Counted from the first letter of the stretch, positions 1-8,822 are shown. The stretch is DNA of 64,000 bases from Halorubrum sp. CBA1229 (GCF_003721435.2 NZ_CP054586.1:186001-250000), one strand, 5' to 3'. Translations and numbers: made by a program. Notes: generated from the sequence alone by a model not told the origin.

Positions 1-2
1 GT

Positions 3-143
3 GGCATCAATGAAAATACAGTGAAGCCTGCTGTCAGAGATCTGGCGGACGACGGTCAGATTGCAGATACGGATGATGGTTATGAGGTCAGAAGTCCACA
101 TCTAAGTCAAATCGTGGAGAAACTCGACGATAGCGAGGAATAG
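3..143 (+). CDS. C-terminal end of a winged-helix protein (partial)
   Basis: An open frame enters from the left edge and stops at TAG 141-143. The visible 46 residues read like the recognition helix and wing of a winged-helix domain (NTVKPAVRDLADDGQI, then a DDGYEV turn), followed by an acidic tail ending in DDSEE. The start lies outside the window, so nothing can be said about the rest. It is convergent with the next gene, 12 bases away. Confidence 0.5.
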   Translation, partial: GINENTVKPAVRDLADDGQIADTDDGYEVRSPHLSQIVEKLDDSEE

Positions 144-155
144 CCGGACTTCCAG

Positions 156-827
156 TCACACCCCAACTAATTCACGAATCCGACTTCGTGCCTCCCGTAG
201 GCCCGGTCGAGTGAGCGCAACTGTCGCGCTTGGGCCACGACCACTCCTATCGAAATATGAATCCGTCCCCTCGATATTATGATATATACCTGTCAATTGG
301 TCCGGATCGATGCCCGAGAATTCAAGTGCATCCTTCAGGTCAGATGAATAAACTCTATCCGCACCGTAGCACTCTTGCCACGTACCAAGTAGAATAAGCG
401 TGCCGTGAAGTTGCCGTTCTTGTCGTGTCTCTCCAAACCCAGTTGTATCTGCTACTATGAACGGTTCCTCTTCCAGTTCTGGATCTATGTCGATAACCTC
501 GGTTAACTGTTCAGAGCTGATGTTAAGTTCTGAAGCAAACTCTACAGATGGACTGGCTTCCTCCGTCTCGGTCTCAACTCTGGTGTTATTGTTATTTTGT
601 TCGTCAGAACTAGAGGGTTCGGTGTCATCGCCCCAGTCTGCAGTTACGGATGCCTGATCCGGCTCGGGATCTGGTCCTCCGGTCGAAGTGTCTAACTCAA
701 GGATCTGTTCTTCGTTGGATTCTAAGAATTCCAGTATCTCCAGTACCTCCGATTGGTAGTCATCATCATCAGATGCTTCGATTTCAACTTCTAATGGCCC
801 CTTTTTGAGTGTGAGCCGAACATCCAT
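156..827 (-). CDS. Acidic protein with C-terminal winged-helix-like region, unknown function
   Basis: A 223-residue protein of unknown function. It begins with a short beta-rich segment (MDVRLTLKKGPLEVEIEA) and a helix, then a long Asp/Glu/Ser/Thr-rich linker (about residues 45-115), then a folded C-terminal part of about 100 residues. The same plan of small beta domain, disordered acidic linker and wHTH-like end is seen in the gene at 3595-4146, so the two look like distant relatives flanking the helicase. An A/T-rich box (TTTAATTC on the minus strand, near 850-858) about 27 bases before the ATG supports this start and leaderless transcription. It is divergent from the gene at 926, with 98 bases between. 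Confidence 0.6.
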   Translation of the reverse strand: MDVRLTLKKGPLEVEIEASDDDDYQSEVLEILEFLESNEEQILELDTSTGGPDPEPDQASVTADWGDDTEPSSSDEQNNNNTRVETETEEASPSVEFASELNISSEQLTEVIDIDPELEEEPFIVADTTGFGETRQERQLHGTLILLGTWQECYGADRVYSSDLKDALEFSGIDPDQLTGIYHNIEGTDSYFDRSGRGPSATVALTRPGLREARSRIRELVGV

Positions 828-925
828 AGATGCTATAAATCATACAATCGAATTAAAGCTATCTAGTATCTGACCTAGAGATAAACCCTTAGTATTACAT
901 AGCAGCTAAGGAAGATTTTGATAGT

Positions 926-1333
926 ATGGGCAACGAGACTGATACTGACCCACTCCAGCAAGTCGTAGTGGACAAAGACGAGGTTAACCGTGAACGGCTG
1001 GCTGATGCCATCGAAGGGATCATCGGTGTCGATAATGATTCTGGAGAACCAGTCCCGCTCTCAGACTACCACGAACTCGGAAACGAATCGAAATTCGTAG
1101 TTCGACTCCTCGCACGACGAGCTGCACTTGCTCTTGAATTCATCGAAGAAAGTGAGTTGGGTGTATCGAGCAGCGAGCTTGCTGACCGTATGGATCCCAG
1201 TGATAGTACTATCCAGAACTATGGTGGGTTGGACTTCGTCGATAACAACGAGGACCATGGCGGTTATTTTATCCCGGGTTATGCTGTCGAATCAGCAATA
1301 AATCATATTGAGAACGTGATTGAATCCGAATAA
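926..1333 (+). CDS. Small HTH-like protein, family copy 1 of 3
   Basis: A 135-residue protein of unknown function. Two more copies lie at 4222-4617 and 5558-5965 on the other strand. All three share a DEVNRERL-type N-terminal block, the phrase GVDNDSGEPVP, a helix-rich core (FVVRLLARRAALAL) and a C-terminal part that looks like a helix-turn-helix followed by NNEDHGGYFIPGYA. The conserved GGYFIP tail is the best family mark. A TATA-like stretch near 889-900 lies about 30 bases before the ATG. It sits just upstream of the helicase gene and reads in the same direction, 252 bases apart. A DNA-binding or adaptor role is a guess from fold alone. Confidence 0.65.
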   Translation: MGNETDTDPLQQVVVDKDEVNRERLADAIEGIIGVDNDSGEPVPLSDYHELGNESKFVVRLLARRAALALEFIEESELGVSSSELADRMDPSDSTIQNYGGLDFVDNNEDHGGYFIPGYAVESAINHIENVIESE

Positions 1334-1585
1334 CAGGTTTGGGCCGTAAGGACTCACTGTTCCGCTACAAGTTTAGTTGCCACGAAGCAAATATTTTTGC
1401 CAGTAGATCCTTCCTCACGTGAGATTCTAGATTTCTCCATTTATTTTCAGAGGCACACCTAATTCCTGGTCTGGTCTGACCGGTAGATAAGGAGATCAAA
1501 TCCCCATAGTGTACAGAATCCGCCACAAAGACTATACTATTGGCACGAAACAAATTCAATATACAAAGAAGACTATTTTGAGATT

Positions 1586-3553
1586 ATGGCTCAAAACACA
1601 CAGTTTCCCATCAGCACAATTAAACAAGCAATTCGAGATATCCAAGAGTGTCAGCCCTTCGTTACCACAACGGACATCGCTGAGGAAGTCGGTTGCACAC
1701 CGGAAACAGCACGACACAAACTGATCGAACTCACCGACCGAGGTCTCCTCACCTCCTGTCGAGTAGGTGCTCGAGCAAAGGTCTGGTTCGCCCCGCAATG
1801 GATTACGATAGATGGGGACGAATCTTCCACGAATCAACCACCAGACACACCAGCCGATTCGGGTATCCCTCCATCAGAACCTAACAACAAAGAGTCGACA
1901 CAAGGCACACCTGAGGCGACTGCTCCAAATGACCCTGAGCCAAGCGCAGAAAACGTCTTGTTCTTCCCTAGTCGGCGCGAAATTGTCGTGGACTCACCGA
2001 CAGACAAGACCCAACAAATCCTCGCCCAAACCGCTCATCTTATCGACTCGACTGGCGATGGATATCTCTACAAAATCGATGAGACAGATATCTGGAACGC
2101 TCCTTACGACTCATTCCCCGACCTCCGCAGTGACCTGATCAAACTCATCGGTGAGGACCGATGGGATGGCGGCTTCGAAAGCCGCATCCACGACGACTGG
2201 GATCGAGCCCATCAGTTCCATCTTCACACCCACTCGGACGGATACACCATCCTCAAGGCCCGCGACGCAGACGTCTTCGAGAACGTCGCCAAACGGAATC
2301 TTGAGTACGGTGACCACTATACCGAATTTCTCTCAGATACCGAGCTTCGAGTGACCACTGACAGCGAAGCTGCGGTCAAGGAGACTCTCTACGAAGAAGG
2401 ATACCCGGTCATCGACCAGCGCCGCCTCGAGGAAGGAGCCAAGCTCGATATCCAGTTGACCCAGGATATCACACTCCGCGATTACCAGGAAGAGTGGGTC
2501 AAGCAGTTCGAAGGCCGCAGAGCCGGTGTGTTTGTCGGTCCCTCTGGGAGTGGAAAGACAATCGCCGCACTCGGGGTAATGAAACGTATTGGTGGAGAGG
2601 CGCTTATTATCGTACCGAACCGTGAACTGGCACAACAGTGGACTGACGAGCTTCTTGAGAAGACATCGCTACGGCGCGGCCAAGTTGGCCAGTACCATGG
2701 TGGCACGAAGCAGATTCGACCAGTAACGATCGCCACCTACGATATCGCGGCGATGAGCCGTCATCGTGAGCTGTTCAACGAACGTGACTGGGGGCTCGTT
2801 ATCGCTGACGAGTGCCACCACTCGGTGGCATCAACGTGGAAGCGATTCCGTGAGATTCAGTCGAAAGCACGACTTGGCCTCTCTGCAACGCCAGTCCGAG
2901 AAGCCGACGATCCGAAGGAAATCTATACGCTCATCGGGCCGCCAATTGGCACCGACTGGGGATCACTATTCGCCGACGGCTGGGTTGAGAAACCGTCTGT
3001 GGAACTCATCGCTGTCCCCTGGGCAAGCGATACGGCTCGCGACCGTTATCAGCGTGCTTCGGGGAGCAAGCAACTCATCGAAGCAGCACGGAACCCACAG
3101 AAGATTCCGGTCATCGATACGCTTCTCGACGATCACAGCGACCAGAAAACGCTCATTTTCGTCGACTGGATCCGCCAAGGCAAAGAGTTGGCGTCGGAAC
3201 TCAACATACCGTTCGTGTACGGTGAAACCAGCCATGACCAGCGCGAAGAAATGTATGAGCAGTTTAGAGCGGGCGAGATTAACGCGCTTATTGTGTCTCG
3301 GGTCGGTGACGAGGGAATCGACCTGCCGGATGCTGAAATCGCTGTTCTCGCGTCAACAATGGGCTCCTCACGATCACAGACCGGGCAGAGAGCCGGTCGA
3401 ACGATGCGCCCGCTCGGTGATGCAACGGTCTATATCATCCTCACGAAGGGGTCGGGCGAAGAGGATTGGGGTCGTGAAAGCACACAGTACCTCTCCGAGA
3501 AAGGTGTGGATGTCACAAAAACTAGTTGGGAAACACTCAAGACCGACGGTTAA
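1586..3553 (+). CDS. XPB/Rad25-type superfamily 2 DNA helicase with N-terminal winged helix
   Basis: A 655-residue ATP-dependent DNA helicase of the archaeal XPB family. Residues 1-70 form a winged helix (TTTDIAEEVGCTPETARHKL). Residues 75-125 are a low-complexity Pro/Asp/Glu linker. A domain resembling the XPB damage-recognition region follows, then the two RecA-like lobes. Walker A is GPSGSGKT (about 318-325), the box II is DECHH (about 408), motif III is LSATPVR, and the second lobe carries GDEGIDLPDA and QTGQRAGRTMRP. Archaeal XPB proteins are usually about 450-500 residues and lack the added wHTH and linker, so this copy may be recruited by a specific partner or site. TATA-like TCAATATACA lies about 26 bases before the ATG. 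The usual XPB partner nuclease Bax1 is not visible nearby, but a different nuclease is at 6103. Confidence 0.9.
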   Translation: MAQNTQFPISTIKQAIRDIQECQPFVTTTDIAEEVGCTPETARHKLIELTDRGLLTSCRVGARAKVWFAPQWITIDGDESSTNQPPDTPADSGIPPSEPNNKESTQGTPEATAPNDPEPSAENVLFFPSRREIVVDSPTDKTQQILAQTAHLIDSTGDGYLYKIDETDIWNAPYDSFPDLRSDLIKLIGEDRWDGGFESRIHDDWDRAHQFHLHTHSDGYTILKARDADVFENVAKRNLEYGDHYTEFLSDTELRVTTDSEAAVKETLYEEGYPVIDQRRLEEGAKLDIQLTQDITLRDYQEEWVKQFEGRRAGVFVGPSGSGKTIAALGVMKRIGGEALIIVPNRELAQQWTDELLEKTSLRRGQVGQYHGGTKQIRPVTIATYDIAAMSRHRELFNERDWGLVIADECHHSVASTWKRFREIQSKARLGLSATPVREADDPKEIYTLIGPPIGTDWGSLFADGWVEKPSVELIAVPWASDTARDRYQRASGSKQLIEAARNPQKIPVIDTLLDDHSDQKTLIFVDWIRQGKELASELNIPFVYGETSHDQREEMYEQFRAGEINALIVSRVGDEGIDLPDAEIAVLASTMGSSRSQTGQRAGRTMRPLGDATVYIILTKGSGEEDWGRESTQYLSEKGVDVTKTSWETLKTDG

Positions 3554-3563
3554 TAGTCAGAAA

Positions 3564-3570
3564 TTATAAT
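3564..3570 (+). promoter_or_regulatory. TATA-like box of the gene at 3595
   Basis: TTATAAT lies 25-31 bases before ATG 3595. Together with the overlap with the helicase that any upstream start would cause, it decides the start and implies a leaderless message. Confidence 0.5.
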
Positions 3571-3594
3571 AGTACGCCCTTAGTGACTCTCGTT

Positions 3595-4146
3595 ATGGCA
3601 GACAGTGAGGACGAGCCTCCCGAGTCGCTCCGGTTACATGTCAGCATCGGAAACGCCACAGTCGAGGTCGAGGGGCCAGCTGCCGACGCCGAAACCTGGT
3701 TTGAGGCCCTCCGTGAGGATTTCCTCCCTGAGGTCAATACTACCACTGTAGAAACCACCGCGAGCCAGCCCTCAAACAATCCTGATGGAGCAAATGAATC
3801 TGGAAGCTCTTCTAGTGAGGACAGTGTCACAGATAAGGCGCGGTCTCTCCCAGAATACTACAAGATAGCGGGCGATATTATCAAGCGGGATCGGGCACTG
3901 CTCGTCGGGTGGTATTTGGAATACCACGAAGATACAGGTGATTTCACCAGTAAGGAAGTCGAGTCTCGGGCACAGGATGCGAAAATCGGCCTTGGCCAGA
4001 ATGTTTCACGCGACCTCAGTAAGCAAGTACAAGAAGGTCGCTTGGATGTCGTTGACCAGCGAGACGGTTCAGACGCATATCATCTCACAAGAAGCGGCGA
4101 AGAGTACGTCCAAGAAGATCTGCTATCCGACTTAGAAAACTCGTAG
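3595..4146 (+). CDS. Acidic protein with N-terminal beta domain and C-terminal winged helix
   Basis: A 183-residue protein of unknown function. Residues 10-45 form a small beta/helix segment (SLRLHVSIGNATVEVEGP and EALREDFLPEV), 48-85 an acidic Ser-rich linker, and 90-183 a helical, winged-helix-like domain ending in DAYHLTRSGEEYV, a typical wing plus last helix. The frame is open upstream to 3526, but that would overlap the helicase; the TATA-like box at 3564-3570 favours ATG 3595. The organisation resembles the gene at 156-827. It lies 41 bases after the helicase stop and probably belongs to the same functional locus. Confidence 0.65.
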   Translation: MADSEDEPPESLRLHVSIGNATVEVEGPAADAETWFEALREDFLPEVNTTTVETTASQPSNNPDGANESGSSSSEDSVTDKARSLPEYYKIAGDIIKRDRALLVGWYLEYHEDTGDFTSKEVESRAQDAKIGLGQNVSRDLSKQVQEGRLDVVDQRDGSDAYHLTRSGEEYVQEDLLSDLENS

Positions 4147-4221
4147 TGGGTAACCCCATTAGCTAGAATTCAAAACTGCCAACTCGATTTGTCAGGATAA
4201 CTGGCTGTTCCACCAGTGGTG

Positions 4222-4617
4222 CTACACCTCTTCAGGAATGTCATCGCAGGCATCCGGAATATACTGAGATGGGATGAAGTAACCGCCATTCTTCTTATCT
4301 GTCTCCACATAATCCATATCAGATGCGTACGCTCGAATTGTTGAAGCGTTACCATTCACGATCGCCGCTATTTCTTTTGATTCTGCCCCCAGCTCTTCCT
4401 CTGATATTTCGCCAAGAATCTTAGCTGCACGGCGATAGAGGAGATACGTGACAAACTTTTTTCGACTAGAGAGGTTCTTAAATCCCGCCATTGGGACCAT
4501 TTCCCCAGTTTCAGAGTCAATAGCAACAACACCCTGAAGCGTCTCTAAAATTCGCTTTCTGTTGACATCCTCCTGATCTACGTAGAGTTTTTCGAGGTCT
4601 TCCCTGTCCTCACTCAT
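4222..4617 (-). CDS. Small HTH-like protein, family copy 2 of 3
   Basis: A 131-residue paralogue of the genes at 926 and 5558. Shared marks are DQEDVNRKRIL, AIDSETGEMVP, FVTYLLYRRAA and the end KNGGYFIPSQYIPDA. The middle (AAIVNGNASTIRAYASDMDYVET) fits a helix-turn-helix. It is the downstream gene of a minus-strand pair with the membrane protein at 4659. Function unknown; sequence divergence between copies suggests they are not recent duplicates. Confidence 0.65.
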   Translation of the reverse strand: MSEDREDLEKLYVDQEDVNRKRILETLQGVVAIDSETGEMVPMAGFKNLSSRKKFVTYLLYRRAAKILGEISEEELGAESKEIAAIVNGNASTIRAYASDMDYVETDKKNGGYFIPSQYIPDACDDIPEEV

Positions 4618-4658
4618 GGTTGCGGAGACGTAGCAGACACCGACACAAGTATTTATGG

Positions 4659-5447
4659 CTAAACGTTCTCCGGCGGAAGTTCAATTTCAATCTCTCCCCA
4701 GTCTGGAGTCGAATTTTTAATGGCAGCATCGAGGTACAGGTCATCTTTAACATCGACTGTTCCGCTCCAAACACAGATCTCTTCAGATTCTTCTCTGATT
4801 AATTCGTACTCAATAGTAATCTTGAATCGAACCGATTCCACATTATTCTCTCCAAAATGCTGGATTACCTCATGGAATTTTCCTTGAATCTCTTCTCCGA
4901 AGAGTTCATCCTGAAAATCTGGAATTGGGTCTGATTTGAATTCAATAGCTTCCGAGTTTGAGGTCTGTTCCTCAAGAGAACGAGCAAATGGATTTTTTCT
5001 GTATAGCGGGGTAATGGCACTGATTTCAGAACCACTTATTGATGATGGATACTTATTGACCGTGATTGTCACAGCCAAATTCTTTGCGACGCCATTCCCG
5101 AGATTGGACAGCTCGAAAGATAATTGATTATTGTCAGCCACCCAGCTGGTGAACTCCAATTCTGGTCGATGACTTGCGCTCATCCACCGTTCCTGGCGGT
5201 GTTGAATCGCCGTTTGCTGCTTGTATAGGAACACCAACCCAAATGTGAGCACCAGCGACCCGATACCACCAACAATTTGAGCGAAATTACTGGACTCAAC
5301 TGGCGGGTCAAATGAAATGATATTGACTACGCCCTCAAATTCCAGAGCTAGCCAAATAACTGCTACCAATAAAGTTGTAACCCCGAGAACCTCCATCTTT
5401 CGTCCCCGTAGACGGTCGAGATCGAGATACGAACGAATTTTATTCAT
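4659..5447 (-). CDS. Membrane-anchored protein with two N-terminal TM segments, unknown
   Basis: A 262-residue protein I do not recognise. Two hydrophobic segments lie at about residues 20-38 (VLGVTTLLVAVIWLALEF) and 60-76 (GGIGSLVLTFGLVFLY), followed by about 185 soluble residues rich in beta strands and acidic residues. The layout suggests two membrane passes with a large domain on one side. It lies between copies 2 and 3 of the small HTH-like family and faces the same way, with 41 bases to the downstream gene. Confidence 0.6.
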   Translation of the reverse strand: MNKIRSYLDLDRLRGRKMEVLGVTTLLVAVIWLALEFEGVVNIISFDPPVESSNFAQIVGGIGSLVLTFGLVFLYKQQTAIQHRQERWMSASHRPELEFTSWVADNNQLSFELSNLGNGVAKNLAVTITVNKYPSSISGSEISAITPLYRKNPFARSLEEQTSNSEAIEFKSDPIPDFQDELFGEEIQGKFHEVIQHFGENNVESVRFKITIEYELIREESEEICVWSGTVDVKDDLYLDAAIKNSTPDWGEIEIELPPENV

Positions 5448-5557
5448 TAATTATCGAGGGATTGGTGATACTTCATTCAGTTTGGAGAGACGAGGCGAGG
5501 TTTTGTTCAATACTGAGCGCACTAGATGTTTCTAGGTATTGGTTTTGACTCTACGGG

Positions 5558-5965
5558 TTAGTCGTCCTCTGTTTCGATATATGAGATTGCTCTGTCAATC
5601 GCATATCCCGGGATGATGTACCCATCGCGTTCCTCGTCGTTTTCAACGAATTGGAGTTCGCTAGCGTAATTGTTCACCGCTGAGGAGCTCACTTCGAGGT
5701 TTTCAGCGAACGTAGCGCTACCAGCGCCCTGTTCTTCATCAGATAGTTCACCAAGTGCTACTGCTCCACTCCGGTACAGAAGCTGCGCAACAAACTGCTC
5801 TTTGTTCGATAACTCGTGGTATGCCTCGTGGAAAATTGGGTCGCCGGTATCTTTGTCGACCCCGATAACGTCTTTCAGAGCGTCTCGAAGTCGTTGCTGG
5901 TTTACAGCGTCCTTGTCCTCATAAAGGTCTTCGAGGGGACTGTCTTCTTTGTCACACTCACTCAT
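5558..5965 (-). CDS. Small HTH-like protein, family copy 3 of 3
   Basis: A 135-residue paralogue of the genes at 926 and 4222, with DKDAVNQQRL, GVDKDTGDPIF, FVAQLLYRSGAVAL and the end ERDGYIIPGYAIDRAI. ATG 5965 (MSECDKED) is preferred over an in-frame codon three residues upstream because the family homology begins soon after it. It is the closest of the three to copy 1 in its C-terminal end. Function unknown. Confidence 0.65.
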   Translation of the reverse strand: MSECDKEDSPLEDLYEDKDAVNQQRLRDALKDVIGVDKDTGDPIFHEAYHELSNKEQFVAQLLYRSGAVALGELSDEEQGAGSATFAENLEVSSSAVNNYASELQFVENDEERDGYIIPGYAIDRAISYIETEDD

Positions 5966-6102
5966 TGAAATCACCTACTGTGGTATGGAAACAGACATAC
6001 GAATAATCTTCGACTCTATTGATTTCCCGCCTACTGAGCGGAAGTTACATTTCGTAGTCTAGAAAGTATATTTAACAACATGTCAATCAGAGAATCGCAT
6101 CA

Positions 6103-6531
6103 CTAAGATTCAGTAAACTCTCGAATTTTGCGGAGCGCCTCATCTATCGAGAATTCTTCGGGCAGGTTCGCCTGTTCACGATGCCAATCACTAGGCATCT
6201 CCCTAGGAGGATTGAAATTCACACGTTGCGTCTTCTCCATTTCGTGAGCAGGCACGTATCTCGCTGTGCCCTCTTCGTGGATGGCACCAGCAAATATATC
6301 GACGGTACCTTCGGGGTACTTTTCTGGAGAAATTTCTAACTCGTAACGATATTCATCATAGTCGCTCGCAGTTTTCACCTGAACTCGTAATAGCTCCCCC
6401 CCAACGTCGATTACCAAGTCGTATTTTTGCTCGTGACCATGGGGATAGGCTACACCATACCCATTTCGAAGGATATCTGCCGCGACTAAGGCTTCTGACG
6501 CATCACCCCGCCAACCTCGTTCCAAATCCAT
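6103..6531 (-). CDS. PD-(D/E)XK nuclease family protein
   Basis: A 142-residue protein resembling the small archaeal PD-(D/E)XK endonucleases of the intron-associated / Holliday-junction-resolvase-like type. An N-terminal helix carries a Glu (GDASEALVAADILRNG), then comes the metal-binding strand pair YDLVIDVGGELLRVQVKTA, where the Asp and the Q-V-K form the catalytic signature. The length is usual for a stand-alone nuclease domain. It is the last gene of the helicase locus and could act with the XPB-like helicase, but this is inferred only from position. Confidence 0.7.
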   Translation of the reverse strand: MDLERGWRGDASEALVAADILRNGYGVAYPHGHEQKYDLVIDVGGELLRVQVKTASDYDEYRYELEISPEKYPEGTVDIFAGAIHEEGTARYVPAHEMEKTQRVNFNPPREMPSDWHREQANLPEEFSIDEALRKIREFTES

Positions 6532-6690
6532 ACTAACCCACTAACAGTGCTACTACAGAAAAGTACGTCTGACTAGTCTCCGCTTCAATGTGTGCTCCAC
6601 CCTATTGAGATGAGATACGCTACAGTAACTCAAGTACTGAAATTTGAGCCATAATCCGACTAAATCCAGATCTGTACTCGATAGCGTCTA

Positions 6691-6713
6691 TTTACCCCTC
6701 CGATGGGTGAGGG
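6691..6713 (+). promoter_or_regulatory. Hairpin leader copy 1 (before tfb)
   Basis: After a TTTA stretch, stem CCCTC (6696-6700) and GAGGG (6709-6713) enclose loop CGATGGGT. CCCTC occurs again immediately downstream, so the right arm has two possible partners. The hairpin ends 37 bases before ATG 6750. Confidence 0.6.
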
Positions 6714-6749
6714 CCCTCTCGAAACGGGTCCCGAACACAGGTGAGAACA

Positions 6750-7670
6750 ATGGCAATCAGAGACATCTACGAAACTGGCTTCGACGAAGATGTCCAAACG
6801 GAGTCAAGCGCAAACCGATGTCCCGAGTGCGACGGACACGTCACTACCAACGTGAAGGAAACGGTCTGTGAGGACTGTGGACTCGTTATCGAGAAACAAC
6901 GTATCGATCACGGGCCAGAGTGGCGAGCGTACGATGTGGACGAGCGCGAGCGAACAGGCGCACCGTTAACGACGGCCCGCCACGATCGAGGCCTCTCGAC
7001 CGAGATCGGCCACGGAACCGATGCGCACGGGAACGAACTCTCAGGCCAGAAACGCCGACGGCTGGCCCGGATGCGACGTGAGCAGACCCGTGGTCGCTGG
7101 CGGTCCAAAGCGGAACGGAATCTTGCACACGGGTTGGGCGAGGTACGCCGGCTGGCAAGTGCGCTCGAGCTCTCCGAATCGATTCGTGACCAGGCGTGCC
7201 AGCTCTTCCGGAGCGCCCAGAGCGAGGATCTACTTCGAGGCAGATCCATCGAGGCCATCGGCGCAGCGAGTGTTTACGGTACCTGCCGGTGTAACCAACA
7301 CCCGCTCCTCCTCGAGGATGTCGTCGACGCCGCCCGAGTCGAGTCCACTCGTATCACCAACGCCTACCGAACACTGAATCGCGAATTGGAGCTTCCGGCA
7401 CCACCAATGCGCCCGACATCGTTCGTTCCGCGGCTGATCTCGGCGCTGGAGTTAGACCACGACATTCGCCGACGCGCGAACGAACTCGCAGAACGCGCCG
7501 AGGGGACAACCCTCGCGAACGGCTGTCAGCCATCGGGCGTCGCGGCCGCCTGTGTCTATCTGGCTGCCCAAGAGCAGGGCGCGCTGATTACCCAATCCAC
7601 CGTCGCGTCGGCAGCAGAGGTGTCAGTCGTGACGCTCCGAAGCCGGCGAGACGAACTCCAAGCGATCTGA
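6750..7670 (+). CDS. tfb: Transcription initiation factor TFB
   Basis: A 306-residue archaeal TFIIB homologue that bridges TBP-bound promoters and RNA polymerase. An N-terminal zinc ribbon has CPEC and CEDC pairs (about residues 23-45). The B-reader/linker region follows, then two cyclin-like repeats (about 105-200 and 205-305). ATG 6750 (MAIRDIYE) matches the usual haloarchaeal TFB start; GTG 6741 is in frame but less likely. Haloarchaea carry several TFBs and plasmid-borne copies are common. This is the first gene of the hairpin-leader module and could direct transcription of the neighbouring genes, which is inference. Confidence 0.92.
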   Translation: MAIRDIYETGFDEDVQTESSANRCPECDGHVTTNVKETVCEDCGLVIEKQRIDHGPEWRAYDVDERERTGAPLTTARHDRGLSTEIGHGTDAHGNELSGQKRRRLARMRREQTRGRWRSKAERNLAHGLGEVRRLASALELSESIRDQACQLFRSAQSEDLLRGRSIEAIGAASVYGTCRCNQHPLLLEDVVDAARVESTRITNAYRTLNRELELPAPPMRPTSFVPRLISALELDHDIRRRANELAERAEGTTLANGCQPSGVAAACVYLAAQEQGALITQSTVASAAEVSVVTLRSRRDELQAI

Positions 7671-7723
7671 GACGCCTCCGGTAGAGGAATACCTACATAC
7701 CGGCAGAGAGTCTACCAGGGGGT

Positions 7724-7828
7724 ATGGATCTGGACGAGACTGTCGAGTATCTGTCGACAGAACTCGATATCGAGCGGAGTGAGCACGTTCGCGAGGTCGG
7801 TCGAGCGGTCGCCGAGCTCCGTGACTGA
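7724..7828 (+). CDS. Very small acidic protein (34 aa)
   Basis: A 34-residue frame, MDLDETVEYLSTELDIERS followed by EHVREVGRAVAELRD. It looks amphipathic and acidic in the haloarchaeal manner and starts 53 bases after tfb. No function is known; acceptance rests on composition and position. Confidence 0.4.
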   Translation: MDLDETVEYLSTELDIERSEHVREVGRAVAELRD

Positions 7829-7933
7829 CTCCGTCGCAGGCAACCGGATTTATTTCGTGGTCGCCGAATCCGTCCCCGCGTTTTCTCACCCTCGAGTTTA
7901 AATACCAAACCGGAGGAAACGCGGAGCGAATCG

Positions 7934-8803
7934 ATGACGAACCGCAACTCAGACCGAGACGCGTTCCAACCTGTCGGAGAGGGCGCTCTGGTGCCGGACC
8001 CAGCACTGGATCAGCCAGCAGACGGCCAGCCAACCCGCCAGCGTGAGGCCTCGCATTCGGATGGGTATCCGGATGGAACTACCGACACAGACCGAGCCTG
8101 TGTCTCCTGTGGCGCATCGATCCCGGCGTCGCAAGGAAAATGCCGGTTCTGTCTCGAACACGAACTCGACGGCGCGTCGGAGTCGGGTGCTGCGAGTTCC
8201 GAGCAGACACTGCGTGGTGTGATCCACTTCCTCGTCGAATCCGGGACGTTCTACGGCGCCGTGGCAAAGGGAGCAGCAGCAGCGACGCTTCTCTCGTCAG
8301 GTCACGACCAGCCCATCGACGACTGTACGCTCATCTACGATCTCGACGACGAGCCCGCACCCCAGCTAACCGAGCGCTGGCCTAGGCTGTCCGCTGCTGC
8401 CGATGTGACCTCAGCGACCGGTGAGGCGTTGCTAACAGCAGCCCGTGAGCGGACAGCGTGGGACGAGACGAGCGATCGTTCCCAGACGGAGATTCCACGC
8501 GTCTATGATGAGCGTGGCCAGGGAATCCGTGCTGAGTCGTCACTCGAGCACACGCTCGACGACAGCGATCAGCTGTGGATCGTCCCAGCAATCGCTGTTG
8601 AAACAGTACCCCACGAAACGGAGTCCACCAGTGCCGGAGCCGAAATTCCGACCGTGACAGGCCTCGAGTGCCAGTACTGTACGAGAGAAACAGAACATCG
8701 GTTCAGGACACGGGAGTCGCTCCCTGACGAGACCTGGACGGGCCAACCAATCTGGGAGTGCCAGGTGTGTAGCACAGGTCGCTACGGGCCTGCTCCCGAA
8801 TAG
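7934..8803 (+). CDS. Protein with two putative zinc-finger regions, unknown
   Basis: A 289-residue protein with a disordered first 50 residues, a treble-clef-like cysteine cluster (CVSCG at about 56-60 and CRFC near 70), a central helical part and a second cluster near the C-terminus (CQYC and CQVC). I do not recognise the family. A TATA-like GTTTAAATA at about 7895-7903 lies about 30 bases upstream of the ATG. A perfect 6-bp stem (CGGATT/AATCCG) in the upstream gap lacks the GGGTG loop of the other leaders. Confidence 0.65.
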   Translation: MTNRNSDRDAFQPVGEGALVPDPALDQPADGQPTRQREASHSDGYPDGTTDTDRACVSCGASIPASQGKCRFCLEHELDGASESGAASSEQTLRGVIHFLVESGTFYGAVAKGAAAATLLSSGHDQPIDDCTLIYDLDDEPAPQLTERWPRLSAAADVTSATGEALLTAARERTAWDETSDRSQTEIPRVYDERGQGIRAESSLEHTLDDSDQLWIVPAIAVETVPHETESTSAGAEIPTVTGLECQYCTRETEHRFRTRESLPDETWTGQPIWECQVCSTGRYGPAPE

Positions 8804-8822
8804 GGGAGGAGAAATCCCGTAG

